This document shows positions 54,422 through 63,389 of a stretch of 64,000 nucleotides of DNA, piece by piece. The stretch is from assembly GCF_009827575.1 (NCBI RefSeq), contig NZ_WTYR01000001.1, positions 1,736,001 through 1,800,000 on the forward strand. The letters are read 5' to 3'. Under the pieces are notes generated by a model. It saw only the letters and a program-made list of their open reading frames with translations. It made no database searches and had not been told where the DNA came from. The stretch is from Alteriqipengyuania halimionae (GTDB lineage Bacteria > Pseudomonadota > Alphaproteobacteria > Sphingomonadales > Sphingomonadaceae). A program made the position numbers and the translations under genes. Position 1 is the first letter of the stretch. The number at the start of each line of letters is the position of its first letter.

Positions 54422-55855
54422 ATGACCGATTATCCCTCCCTCCACCTCCTCATCGGCGGCGAGAAACTGGGCACGGACGGGCGCGAGACGCGCGATGTTA
54501 TCGATCCGGCGACCGAAGAGACGATCGGCTCGCTCCCCTGCGCCAGCAGCGACGATCTCGATCGCGCTCTCGAAAATGCCGACAAGGGTTTCAAGGTGTG
54601 GCGCAACACGCCCGCACCCAAGCGCGCCAAGGCGCTGCAGAAGGCCGCCCAGCTGCTGCGCGAACGCTCCGACGAGATCGCGCGGATCCTGACCCGCGAA
54701 CAGGGCAAGCCGGTGCCCGAGGGCAAGGGCGAAGTGCTCTATTCGGCCAACCTGTTCGATTTCTACGCCGGCGAATGCCAGCGCATCTACGGTCGCACGC
54801 TGGTGCGGCCCGACGGCCAGGCAGCGCGGATCGAATACGAGCCGGTCGGCCCCGTCGCCGCCTTCGCTCCGTGGAACTTCCCCGCGATCAATGTCGCGCG
54901 CAAGGTTGGCGGTCCGCTCGCGGCGGGCTGCTCGGTGATCGTCAAGCCCGACGAAGAAACGCCGGCCACCGGCCTCGCCGTGTGCCAGGCGCTGCTCGAT
55001 GCGGGCGTTCCGGGCGAGGTCTGCCAGGCCGTGTTCGGCGTGCCCGACGACATCAGCCGCCACCTCCTCGGCTCGCCGATCGTCAAGAAGCTGAGCTTCA
55101 CCGGCTCGACCGAGGTCGGCAAGCATCTCGCCAAGCTGGCGGCAGAAGGGCTCAAGAAGGCGACCATGGAACTGGGCGGCCACGGCCCCGTGCTCGTGTT
55201 CGACGACATGGATGTCGACACCGTGCTCGATCAGGTGGTTCCGGCCAAGTACCGCAATGCCGGGCAGGTCTGCGTCAGCCCGACGCGCTTCATCGTGCAG
55301 GATTCGATCTACGAGAAATTCCGCGACGGCTTCGCCACGCGCGCCAAGGCGATCCAGGTAGGCAACGGCTTCGACGAAGCGACCCAGATGGGCCCGATGG
55401 CCAATGCCCGCCGCCCCGATACGATCGAGAGCATGATCGCCGACGCCCGCGACAAGGGCGCGCAGGTGCTCGCCGGGGGTGAGCGGGTCGGCAACCAAGG
55501 CTTCTTCTACGCCCCGTCCGTGCTGGCCGACGTTCCGCTCGAGGCCGAGATCATGAACGAGGAACCGTTCGGCCCCGTCGCGCTGATCAATCGCTATGCC
55601 GACGAAGATGCGATGCTGGCTGAGGCCAACCGCCTTCAATACGGCCTCGCGGCCTATGCCTGGACCCAGGACAGGGCCCGCCGCCAGCGCGTCACCCGCG
55701 CGATCGAGGCGGGCATGGTCGCCCTCAACGGCACCAATGTCAGCGCGGTCGATGCCCCGTTCGGCGGGGTCAAATGGTCGGGCTATGGCAGCGAAGACGG
55801 TGCCGAAGGCGTGACCGCCTGCCTGAACCTGAAGAGCGTGCACGAGACGTTGTGA
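54422..55855 (+). CDS. NAD(P)-dependent aldehyde dehydrogenase, succinate-semialdehyde dehydrogenase-like
   Basis: A 477-residue class III-like ALDH: NAD-binding WNFPAINVARKVGGPLAAG, FTGSTEVGK, catalytic Glu in MELGGHGPVLVFDD and catalytic Cys in NAGQVCVSPTRF. The pattern is close to GabD. No gabT or polyamine genes are next to it, so the natural aldehyde is uncertain. ATG at 54401 is an alternative start. A long copy of the multi-hairpin repeat begins within ten bases of the stop codon. Confidence 0.9.
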   Translation: MTDYPSLHLLIGGEKLGTDGRETRDVIDPATEETIGSLPCASSDDLDRALENADKGFKVWRNTPAPKRAKALQKAAQLLRERSDEIARILTREQGKPVPEGKGEVLYSANLFDFYAGECQRIYGRTLVRPDGQAARIEYEPVGPVAAFAPWNFPAINVARKVGGPLAAGCSVIVKPDEETPATGLAVCQALLDAGVPGEVCQAVFGVPDDISRHLLGSPIVKKLSFTGSTEVGKHLAKLAAEGLKKATMELGGHGPVLVFDDMDVDTVLDQVVPAKYRNAGQVCVSPTRFIVQDSIYEKFRDGFATRAKAIQVGNGFDEATQMGPMANARRPDTIESMIADARDKGAQVLAGGERVGNQGFFYAPSVLADVPLEAEIMNEEPFGPVALINRYADEDAMLAEANRLQYGLAAYAWTQDRARRQRVTRAIEAGMVALNGTNVSAVDAPFGGVKWSGYGSEDGAEGVTACLNLKSVHETL

Positions 55856-55858
55856 GTC

Positions 55859-56130
55859 TTTTGTTTTAGTCCCTCAGACGCCGGGCGGCGGGCATCCGCC
55901 CGCCTAGGCTTCGGCCTACCGGCCGGCGTGCGGTCGCACGCGTGCGCGCTGCCGCGCGCAAATTCAGGACGAATATCGCCATCTAGCGCCAAGCGGACAT
56001 GACCGAGGCGGTCGCCTGAGGCCGACCAGGCCGAAGCAAGGCCGACCGGCCGCCCGCACAGGTGCCCCGGACCCCGGACTTGATCCGGGGAGGGAATAGC
56101 ACCGAGGATGGACCCGCGGATGCGGGTCCG
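55859..56130 (+). repeat. Dispersed multi-hairpin repeat, copy A (long form)
   Basis: It starts TTTTAGTCCCTCAGACGCCG right after the aldehyde dehydrogenase stop. Four hairpins follow in order: GGCGGGC-ATCC-GCCCGCC, CGGCC-TACC-GGCCG, GCGTGC-GGTC-GCACGC and TGCGCGC-TGCC-GCGCGCA. Sequence matching copy B continues to about 56030 (AGGCGGTCGCC). Near the end are CCCCGGA-CTTGA-TCCGGGG (56072-56090) and GGACCCGC-GGAT-GCGGGTCC (56110-56129); the latter is an ATCC-loop hairpin in inverted orientation. It fills most of the 348-base gap before plsC. Confidence 0.85.
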
Positions 56131-56203
56131 TAACCGAAAAAACACTTCTCCGCACCGACCGGGAGCCATCGACCGCGCCCCTCTTCCCTCTCCCCGCGCG
56201 CCC

Positions 56204-56893
56204 TCAATTCAGTACATTGATCGCCGCGCGCACCCGCGCTTCGACGTCGGCGCGCGGGAGGCCGGGGGGGATTTCCTCGCCGAAGCATATCGTGATCGTG
56301 CCGCTGCGCTTCCAGAAGCGGTGGTAGAGCGGGCCGCTGTTCACCGCCATTGGGATGACCGGCACGCCGAGCATCTTGTAGAGCCCGGCGAACCCTGCCT
56401 GGAGTTGCGGCTCACTGCCGTGGGGGATGCGGCTGCCCTCGGGAAAAATCGCCAATACGCGCCCATCGGCGGCGAATGCCTTGCCGTCGGCGATCATCTT
56501 GCGCAGCATCTTCGCGCCCTGTTCGCGGTGTACGGCCACTGCGCCCCACCTCCCCGCCGCGGGACCCCAGCCGGGGATCTTCCACAGTTCCGCCTTGGCG
56601 AACGGCACCGGCTTTTCGAGTAGCGCGGGCAAGTGGATCGCCTCGAAGAAGCTCTCATGCTTGCTCGCGACGAGCTTGCCCCCGCCAGGCACCTCGCCTT
56701 GCACCTCGATCCGGATGCCCAGCAGATTGCGCACACACCATTCGTGCCATTCGGACCAGCGCTGCACCCCTGCGCTTGCGCCCGGCAGCTCGAGCAGCGC
56801 GGCAAGGCCCGCCCAGCCGATCAGCGGGAAGCAGCCGCCGTAAAAGGCGATCAGGAAGACGATGTTGCGAAGAATGGTGATCGGGCCGGGCAT
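56204..56893 (-). CDS. 1-acyl-sn-glycerol-3-phosphate acyltransferase (PlsC family)
   Basis: A 229-residue membrane-bound acyltransferase. The catalytic motif is KHESFFEA (H-x4-E instead of the common H-x4-D), followed by AVHRE and the substrate motif FPEGSRIPHG, then VPVIPMAVNSG. An N-terminal hydrophobic helix anchors it. It transfers acyl chains to lysophosphatidic acid or a related lipid. It is last in the ftsE-ftsX-DUF218-plsC run. Confidence 0.88.
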   Translation of the reverse strand: MPGPITILRNIVFLIAFYGGCFPLIGWAGLAALLELPGASAGVQRWSEWHEWCVRNLLGIRIEVQGEVPGGGKLVASKHESFFEAIHLPALLEKPVPFAKAELWKIPGWGPAAGRWGAVAVHREQGAKMLRKMIADGKAFAADGRVLAIFPEGSRIPHGSEPQLQAGFAGLYKMLGVPVIPMAVNSGPLYHRFWKRSGTITICFGEEIPPGLPRADVEARVRAAINVLN

Positions 56894-56897
56894 CGCG

Positions 56898-57443
56898 CTA
56901 TTCCCAAAGCCCCGCGACGCGCCGCGCAAGCAATTTGTGATATTCGAGGAACAACATGGCGAGATCGGGATCGCTCGGCACCGCATCTTCCAGGATCACG
57001 ACCGTGCCGTCGGTCGCCCGTTCGAGATCGAGCGCGGACCGCCGGATATGCCAGTCCGACGTGACCAGACGGACCGATTTGTAGTCCTTTTCCTTGAGCC
57101 ACTTGGCCGCTTCCAGCGCGTTGCTCTTGGTATCGACCGAGCGGAAATCGAGCGTGACGCAGCACTCCATCAGCGATTCCTCGACACCGAAGCTGGCGGC
57201 GAATTCGGGCGGGCGGACCTCGCGATCTACCCCGGCGACGAACAGCGCCTGGGTCGTGTCGGCGCGCAACAGGTCGAGCCCGCGCGCAATCCGTCCGCTG
57301 CCGCCGGTGGGCACGATCACCGCATCGGTACGCGTATCCGCATCTGCCGGCTGCGGCAGCACGATCGAGAACCAGACGAAGCCGAGCGCCCATAACAGGG
57401 CCCCGATCGCGGCGACGCGGCGAATGACCTGACCAGCGCTCAC
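56898..57443 (-). CDS. DUF218/YdcF-ElyC-like membrane protein
   Basis: A 181-residue protein with one N-terminal hydrophobic helix and a DUF218 domain (AVIVPTGGSGRIARGLDLLRA, FVAGV, SNALEAAKWLKEKDYKSVRLVTSDWHIRRS). ElyC and SanA, related proteins in E. coli, affect peptidoglycan and envelope integrity. The start is GTG, overlapping the ftsX stop as GTGA; no ATG fits. Operon position with ftsEX supports an envelope role. Confidence 0.8.
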   Translation of the reverse strand: MSAGQVIRRVAAIGALLWALGFVWFSIVLPQPADADTRTDAVIVPTGGSGRIARGLDLLRADTTQALFVAGVDREVRPPEFAASFGVEESLMECCVTLDFRSVDTKSNALEAAKWLKEKDYKSVRLVTSDWHIRRSALDLERATDGTVVILEDAVPSDPDLAMLFLEYHKLLARRVAGLWE

Positions 57444-58393
57444 AGCATCCGCCCCAGCGCGCGCATGACGGACAGCCGCGCGGTGATCCCGGCGAGAAGC
57501 ACCCCGACGAGCGGGACGGCCGCCAGCACCAGCCAGTCGTCCCATTCGAGCGTCGCCTGACCCGCCAGCCCGTCACCCAACGCGGAGAATTGTGCGCCGA
57601 GCACGAGGATCGTCAGCAGCCCGACAGCGAGGCCGAGCGCGCCGCCACCCGCAGCATCGAGCGCGATCGAGCGCTGGAAGATGCGGGTGATCTGGCGGTC
57701 GGTCCCGCCGAGCATGTGAACGATGTCGATCGTGTCGCGATGCGCACCGATCGCGGTACGCGCGGCCAGCAGCACCGCCGCCGAGGTCGCCGCGCCGAGC
57801 AATACGATCAGCGCCAGCGCCAGCCAGCGCAGGCCCTGCACGGCCTTGAACACCGGACCAAGCCAGCTCGCCTGCGGATCGACCCGCGAGGTCGGGGCAA
57901 GCGGCGCGATGACCTGTTCGATCCGTGCAAGATCGTCGTCACCCGGTTCGCTCCGCATGCGGATATCGATCATTGCCGGGATCGGAACGTCCGCGCCCTC
58001 CACCGCTTCCTCGCCCAGCCAGGGCTCGACGAGCGCATCGAGTTCTTGCTGCGGCACGCGCCGCACCGACAGCACGCCATCGAGCTGGCGCAGCGCGGGA
58101 ATGGCCAGATCGACCTGCTGCCCGCGCAATTGCGGATCGGGCTCTAGCACCTGCACCGTCACCCCGCCTTCGAGCGTGGCGCTGGTGCGCGCGGCCATGT
58201 TGCCGAGCGCCAATGCGCCGGCTGCGGCCACCACGGTGATCGCAACCATGATCGCCACCAGCCACGGCATCGGCCCGCGCATCCTCCCTTGCGGCACCAG
58301 CGCGGTGTCGCCCGCCGCACCCAGTGTCCGCCAACCGCGCCGCACGCCGTCCTTGACCACCGGTGGCGCGGATTTGCTTGCCTTGGCAGCCAT
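57440..58393 (-). CDS. ftsX: Cell division protein FtsX
   Basis: A 317-residue protein with four membrane helices and a periplasmic domain between the first two (about residues 70-170). C-terminal helices match FtsX (RWLALALIVLLGAATSAAVLLAARTAIGAHRDTIDIVHMLGGTDRQITRIFQRS). It transmits FtsE ATPase activity to peptidoglycan hydrolases at the septum. The ATG overlaps the ftsE stop as ATGA. Confidence 0.92.
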   Translation of the reverse strand: MAAKASKSAPPVVKDGVRRGWRTLGAAGDTALVPQGRMRGPMPWLVAIMVAITVVAAAGALALGNMAARTSATLEGGVTVQVLEPDPQLRGQQVDLAIPALRQLDGVLSVRRVPQQELDALVEPWLGEEAVEGADVPIPAMIDIRMRSEPGDDDLARIEQVIAPLAPTSRVDPQASWLGPVFKAVQGLRWLALALIVLLGAATSAAVLLAARTAIGAHRDTIDIVHMLGGTDRQITRIFQRSIALDAAGGGALGLAVGLLTILVLGAQFSALGDGLAGQATLEWDDWLVLAAVPLVGVLLAGITARLSVMRALGRML

Positions 58394-59115
58394 CACGACA
58401 GGCTCCGCCGCGGGGGATAGCGCAATGCCCCGGTGGGATCGGACAGCTTGCCCTTGTCGAGCCGCATGATCATCGAATCGGGCACCTTGCGCAGCAGTTG
58501 CAGATCGTGCGTCGCGACGATCACCGAGGTGCCGAGACGATTGAGCGCCTCGAACAGCCGCATCAGCCGGGCCGCCATTTCGGCATCGACATTGCCTGTC
58601 GGCTCGTCGGCGACCAGCATGTCGGGCCGTCCGATGACGGCGCGCGCGATCGCGACGCGCTGTTGCTCCCCGCCCGAAAGCGTCGCGGGCTTGGCATCGA
58701 TCCGGTCCGCCAGCCCCACCCATTCGAGCATGTCGCCAACCGGCTTGCGCAGGTCCTTCTCCGCCACGCCCGCCACACGCAGCGGCAGGGCGACATTATC
58801 GAACGCGCTAAGATGCGGAAGGAGACGGAAATTCTGGAACACGACCCCGATCCGTCGGCGAAAACCGGGCAGGCGGTCTCGCGGCAGGGTGATCGCGTCC
58901 TGCCCGAACATCTTGATCACCCCGCGCGAGGGGCGCTGGGCGAGATAGAGCAGCTTGAGGAGCGAGGTCTTCCCCGCCCCGCTCGCCCCGGTGAGGAAAT
59001 AGAACCGCCCCGGAAACAGCGAGAACGAGACGTCGCTGAGCACTTCCTTGCCCGTGCCGTAGCGCAGCCCGACATTGTCGAAGCGGACGATCTCTTCTTC
59101 GCTATGCTGGGTCAT
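58393..59115 (-). CDS. ftsE: Cell division ATP-binding protein FtsE
   Basis: A 240-residue ABC ATPase with Walker [10 protein letters not shown], signature [15 protein letters not shown], Walker [13 protein letters not shown] and switch His in VATHDL. It pairs with FtsX to control murein hydrolases during division. First gene of the ftsE-ftsX-DUF218-plsC run. Confidence 0.95.
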   Translation of the reverse strand: MTQHSEEEIVRFDNVGLRYGTGKEVLSDVSFSLFPGRFYFLTGASGAGKTSLLKLLYLAQRPSRGVIKMFGQDAITLPRDRLPGFRRRIGVVFQNFRLLPHLSAFDNVALPLRVAGVAEKDLRKPVGDMLEWVGLADRIDAKPATLSGGEQQRVAIARAVIGRPDMLVADEPTGNVDAEMAARLMRLFEALNRLGTSVIVATHDLQLLRKVPDSMIMRLDKGKLSDPTGALRYPPRRSLS

Positions 59116-59286
59116 TGGGCTGGGTCATCGGGGCGGCTTTTGCTCTGTCCTTTGAAGGGCGCGCGTCCGTCGCACCCCTTCCCAAATGCCTATAGCCGCG
59201 CCGCCATGTGGAAAAAAGGGCGCGTTTGGCCGGTTTGCACGGACATGAACTTGCTTGGCCCGCCAGCTTGCGCCTAAGCGGTTCGA

Positions 59287-60321
59287 ATGATTATCGCCTG
59301 TCCGGCCTGCAACACCCGCTACGCCGTCCCCGACAGCGCGATCGGCGTTGACGGTCGCACGGTGCGTTGTGCCAAATGCAAGCACAGCTGGTTCCAGGAC
59401 GGCCCGCCGCCCGAGCGCGTCGCGGAACAGCCCGCGCCGCCCGAAGCTCCGGCACCATCACCTCGGCCGACACCGACGCCCGAACCGGCGCAGGAATCCG
59501 CGCCTCCGCGGCCCACGCCTCCGCCACCCCCTCCTACCGAACCGACGCGCGCAGCGCGGCGCGAGCCGATGGCAGGCCCCGGCAACGAGGCCGTCGAGCG
59601 TCCGCGACGCCGCGAATATGTCGCGCCCGAACCAGCGCCGACGCCAGCGCCAGCGCCAACGCAAGAACCGACGCCCGCGCCGACACCGCAACGATCGGCT
59701 ATTCGCGACCGTTTGGCGGAAAGCAATCGGGCTCCCGTGCCGCCGGTCGCCAGCGATCCGCTGCCCGAGCCGCGGGACGATCAGGCCGAGCCGCCGGTGG
59801 GTCACGATATCGCAGCCGAAGTGCCGCGCGGATTCGATGAGGACGAATACGAGCGCGGATCGAGCTTCGCGCATGAACCGCCGTTCAAGGCGCGCCGCAA
59901 CTGGACCCGGATCTGGACCATCGGCGCGGTCGCCTTCGCCCTCGCCGCGGCGGCGGTGATCGGCGCGATCAATTATTTCGGGTTGCCGGGCTGGATGCCG
60001 TTCAGCCAGCCGACCTTCGTGCAGGCGCCGCCCGACCTCGTGCTCGAATTCCCGGCCGATCGTCAGGAACGCCGCACCCTGCCCAACGGGATCGAATATT
60101 TCGAAACCAGCGGCACGGTGACCAATGTCGGCACCGAAACCCGTCGCCTGCCGCCCATCAAGGTGGTGCTGCGCGATTCGCGCGACCGGATCGTTTACGA
60201 TGCGCAGATCGTCCCGCCCGTCAGCGAACTGGCTCCGGGCGAGAGTATCGAGGTAAACGAGGCGATCGTCGACGTTCCGACGAGCGCGAAAATCAGTGAG
60301 TTCGGCTGGGCCGCGTACTGA
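59287..60321 (+). CDS. Zinc-ribbon (MJ0042) and DUF3426 protein
   Basis: A 344-residue protein. An N-terminal zinc ribbon (MIIACPACNTRYAVPDSAIG, CAKCKHSWFQ) is followed by a long Pro/Ala/Glu-rich disordered linker (about residues 45-195) and a single membrane helix (WTIGAVAFALAAAAVIGAINYFG). The DUF3426 domain ends the protein (LVLEFPADRQERRTLPNGIEYFETSGTVTNVG to the end). The layout is common in alphaproteobacteria; function unknown. Divergent from ftsE, as often seen in sphingomonads. Confidence 0.88.
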   Translation: MIIACPACNTRYAVPDSAIGVDGRTVRCAKCKHSWFQDGPPPERVAEQPAPPEAPAPSPRPTPTPEPAQESAPPRPTPPPPPPTEPTRAARREPMAGPGNEAVERPRRREYVAPEPAPTPAPAPTQEPTPAPTPQRSAIRDRLAESNRAPVPPVASDPLPEPRDDQAEPPVGHDIAAEVPRGFDEDEYERGSSFAHEPPFKARRNWTRIWTIGAVAFALAAAAVIGAINYFGLPGWMPFSQPTFVQAPPDLVLEFPADRQERRTLPNGIEYFETSGTVTNVGTETRRLPPIKVVLRDSRDRIVYDAQIVPPVSELAPGESIEVNEAIVDVPTSAKISEFGWAAY

Positions 60322-60546
60322 TCATTCGAATTCGACCAGCACCGTGCGCCTGGTTTCCTTGCGCTGGCGCGCGATATGTCGCTTGCCTACGTTCGGATTT
60401 GCCTCTGCCAGCTTGACGCGGGCCGCACGCACGATCCGCACTGCCGCACTGGCCCGCGCCTTTCGCGCCTCGCGCTTCAGCGGCGCGCGCACGGCGGCAA
60501 ACGGGGTTGCGAGGGTCAAGGCAGCGATGATCGTCTTGGCTATCAT
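60322..60546 (-). CDS. Small exported basic protein of unknown function
   Basis: A 74-residue protein with a signal-like N-terminus (MIAKTIIAALTLATPFAAVRA) and a basic Arg/Lys/Ala-rich mature part (REARKARASAAVRIVRAARVKL). No family recognised. Its stop abuts that of the DUF3426 gene. Small size and unusual composition leave moderate doubt that it is a gene. Confidence 0.45.
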   Translation of the reverse strand: MIAKTIIAALTLATPFAAVRAPLKREARKARASAAVRIVRAARVKLAEANPNVGKRHIARQRKETRRTVLVEFE

Positions 60547-60745
60547 ACCCGTTCAACGGGCATATCTGGGGCCGCGTTCCGACGCTGATGGTTACCGACA
60601 CGTAAATCGGGCTCGAGCTGGCGCGACGTCCGCTGCTCGATTTACCCCGTAGATTGTCGCAATCTGGACAGATCGGAGTCGAATTTGAACAGAGGCGCTT
60701 GCAGCGGCCCGAAACGGGTGTTAATGGCGCGCCCCTACCAGACGG

Positions 60746-60768
60746 GCCCGCTCGGAAAAGCGGGCTTT
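60746..60768 (+). terminator. Terminator-like hairpin just upstream of tRNA-Leu(GAG)
   Basis: GCCCGCT and AGCGGGC form a perfect 7-bp stem followed by TTTG. It lies 16 bases before the tRNA, not after a known gene. It could end a short upstream RNA or act as a tRNA leader structure. A promoter-like CTTGCA-N17-TTAATG stands about 25 bases upstream of it. Confidence 0.5.
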
Positions 60769-60783
60769 GTCATGTTGAAGAGT

Positions 60784-60871
60784 GCGGTCGTGGCGGAACT
60801 GGTAGACGCGCAACGTTGAGGTCGTTGTGGGTGAATAACCCGTGGAAGTTCGAGTCTTCTCGACCGCACCA
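60784..60871 (+). tRNA. tRNA-Leu (anticodon GAG)
   Basis: Acceptor stem GCGGTCG pairs with CGACCGC, then A and an encoded CCA. The anticodon arm CAACG-TTGAGGT-CGTTG gives anticodon GAG, with a long variable arm and a GTTCGAGTC T-loop. Reads CUC and CUU codons. Confidence 0.97.
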
Positions 60872-60936
60872 TTTCTCCAGATGTCGAAGCGAGCCGGCCC
60901 GTCAGGGCTACCGGTCAGGCGCGCTTCCGCTTGCGC

Positions 60937-62670
60937 CTAGTTCTCTATCAGGATGAACGGGGCCCAGACCGACGGATGCCCGGCATCGGCCACCGTTCGG
61001 TTCTCCATCAGCTCGACTTGCGCTTGCCGAAGCGCCTCGGCCCGATCGCGGCCCTGTGCCGCAATTTCGACCGTTCGCGCGCTCAGATAGGCTGCGGCAT
61101 CGTCGCGGACCCGCCAGTGCGATAACAGCAGCGAGCGTGCCCCGGCTTGGGCAAAAGCGGCGGCTAGGCCTCCAAAAGACGGCGCGCCGGGAGAACTTCC
61201 CGCTGCAGTGTTGCAGGCCGAGAGGATTACCCAGTCGGCATCGATAGCCAGCCCCGCGATCTCGCTGGCCCCCAACAGTCCGTCGTCTCCGGAATCGCCC
61301 TCTCCCGGCCGGAGCAGCAATGCCGGTTCCCACAGATCGGCCAGTTCGCCCGCGACCAATCCGTGCGTGGCGAAGGCGAGAACGGCGATATCCTGGAGAT
61401 CCGCCGCCTTGAATCGCGCCTCGCTGGCATCGGGGCCGATCATCAGAGTGCGGGCAGAAGGCGGAAAACTCGCGGCGATCCGATTGAGTTCACCCGCGGC
61501 TCCGGGCAATTCGGGCAAGTCAGCGATGGTCGTCGCGTCGGGACGCCCGCTCCGGAACAAGCCGGCGAGCCGTTCACCGCCATCGGACCCGGGGAGCGCA
61601 ATGCCCCCCACACCGACGAAGCGTCGGCCCGCCTCCGTTTGGGATTGCGCATCGGCGCGCGAGAACAGCGCAAGATTGCCGATCGTCTGTGACCCGACCA
61701 TGCGCGCGAGCCAGGGTGCACGCCGCAGGTCGCCCGTATAGGCTTCGGTCACCAGCATCCCCAGCGGCAGCGTGGCGAGGCTTCGTCCGCCATATACGAG
61801 GACACGGTCCACTCCAGCCACGCCATCGGGGAAGAGCGCCGCGAAGAGCGCGTGGGCTTCCTCCTGAGGAAAGCTCGCCAGCGTTTGCGGCGCATCGACC
61901 GCAGCGCGCAAGGTCGCAACCGAAGCTGCAATATTATCCATTTCCAGCGCATGCGACGCCACGCCATCGGCCGACACGCGCACCAGCCAACCCTGCAGAT
62001 CGCCTTCGACCGGAGCGACGAGGATTTCGTCCGCCCCAAGGCGAGTACGGAGATCGGCCAATGCGACCGGTACGGGGCGATATCGCGCGACGAAATCGGG
62101 ATGCTCCTCAAGAAGCGCTCGCTCTGCAACCTGCTGGAGCCCGGCCACCGAAGCGAGTTCTGCGGTCAGTTCGCCGGCGGTATCGGTTGCATCGATTCGC
62201 GCCTGGTCGAGACGTGCCGAAAGTTCTGCCTGCTGCCTTGCCAGGTCGAGCAATTCGTTGCGCAGCGTCTGTGCATCGCCGTCCTGATCCGATCCGTCGC
62301 GCGCAAAATCCTGTCGGCGTGCCAGCTCGGAGATATTCGCAAGCTGCATCGCGCGGAAAATGCGCTCCTCGTCGCCGAGGCCGCTGGCCAGCGCCAGATA
62401 AAGCACCGCGCTTTCGCGGTGGGCGTCGCTCTCGCGCACCAGCGCCGCATCGGACAGCGAGACGTCGGCCAAGCGCGATTCGAGACGGGCGATCGCGTCG
62501 TCAGCCTGGTCGAGAGACGTTGCGGCATCCTCTCCGTCGAGCTGGCGCAGGCGCGCGAGCAGCAACTCGGCATGGATGCGGTCCTTGTGATTCGCAATCA
62601 GATCGGACTGCATCTGCGGCACCCAAAGTTCGGCTCGTTCGCGCGCTTCCGCTATTGCGCCGCGTCGCAT
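60937..62670 (-). CDS. CHAT-domain caspase-like protease, 5'-truncated
   Basis: The ATG-initiated part is 577 residues; protein-like sequence in this frame continues upstream to about 62844 (PFATAYLHAELADFAARRDDW) without a start codon. The N-terminal part holds TPR-like helices. The C-terminal CHAT domain has the catalytic His in FATHGL and Cys in ILSACNTAAG, followed by GGLAAAFAQAGARSLLLSHW. CHAT proteases act with TPR partners in type III-E CRISPR, gasdermin and other systems; here no such gene is adjacent. The first part of the gene is missing and is replaced, one base out of frame, by a TPR/barrel gene start. Confidence 0.8.
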   Translation of the reverse strand: MRRGAIAEARERAELWVPQMQSDLIANHKDRIHAELLLARLRQLDGEDAATSLDQADDAIARLESRLADVSLSDAALVRESDAHRESAVLYLALASGLGDEERIFRAMQLANISELARRQDFARDGSDQDGDAQTLRNELLDLARQQAELSARLDQARIDATDTAGELTAELASVAGLQQVAERALLEEHPDFVARYRPVPVALADLRTRLGADEILVAPVEGDLQGWLVRVSADGVASHALEMDNIAASVATLRAAVDAPQTLASFPQEEAHALFAALFPDGVAGVDRVLVYGGRSLATLPLGMLVTEAYTGDLRRAPWLARMVGSQTIGNLALFSRADAQSQTEAGRRFVGVGGIALPGSDGGERLAGLFRSGRPDATTIADLPELPGAAGELNRIAASFPPSARTLMIGPDASEARFKAADLQDIAVLAFATHGLVAGELADLWEPALLLRPGEGDSGDDGLLGASEIAGLAIDADWVILSACNTAAGSSPGAPSFGGLAAAFAQAGARSLLLSHWRVRDDAAAYLSARTVEIAAQGRDRAEALRQAQVELMENRTVADAGHPSVWAPFILIEN

Positions 62671-62844
62671 GTCCCATTCGGCACGGTAGAGATGGATCTG
62701 CGCCTGTTCGGAGCTATCCTCCTCGATCGCGGCATCGGCCAGTTCGAGTGCCCGGTCGGACGCCTGCTCGAACGCGGTCCAGTCGTCGCGGCGCGCGGCG
62801 AAATCGGCGAGTTCGGCATGGAGGTAGGCGGTCGCGAAAGGGGG

Positions 62845-63386
62845 CCGAGCGTTCCCGGCCCGAGGAAGCTGAACAGCGGGATGACGATCGTGTCGAGGTC
62901 GGTCGCGGCGTTGACGTTGCTATCGTAGCCTGCGCGCGCATCGAGGAAGCCGGAGACGTCCGATCCGCCGCCCGCGATCTGCTTGTCGAGTTGGCGGACG
63001 AAACCGGCGAAGCGCTGGCGCACCGGATCGGGCAGGCTCGGATCCTCGACCACGCTGGCGAATTCCTGCCGGGCGGTGTCGATGTCGCCTGCCAGGGCAT
63101 AGGCGCGGGCGAGTTCGGCGCGGGCGGCGGCATTGTCGGGCTGGACGGCGAGTACGCGTTGGAGCGCGATAATCGCTTCGCCATATCGCCCGGCATCGAG
63201 CGCCGCGATCCCAAGCTGGTAGTCGAACGCGGGATCGCCCGCGCGCTCCTTGGTCCGCGCCGCCAGCGTTTCATATGTGTCCGCGCCGTTCGCATCCTGT
63301 GCCGCGACATTGCCGCACAGCAAAACCGACGATGCAAGCAGCGCGCCCATCATTCTCGCACCGAGCGCCCGTTTAATGCCAGTCAT
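62845..63386 (-). pseudogene. 5' part of a signal-peptide TPR/outer-membrane barrel gene, truncated at the junction with CHAT
   Basis: The frame starts at ATG 63386 with AAAGGGGCGG as ribosome-binding site and encodes a signal peptide (LLASSVLLCGNVAAQ), two to three TPR units (DPAFDYQLGIAALDAGRYGEAI, PDNAAARAELARAYALAGDIDTARQEF), and then SGFLDARAGYDSNVNAATDLDTIVIPLFSFLGPGTLG. The latter is the start of the beta barrel found in surface-lipoprotein-assembly-modifier-like TPR proteins. Beyond 62844 the frame reads nonsense to a stop at 62652. The remaining barrel is absent. Confidence 0.75.
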
Positions 63387-63389
63387 CAA

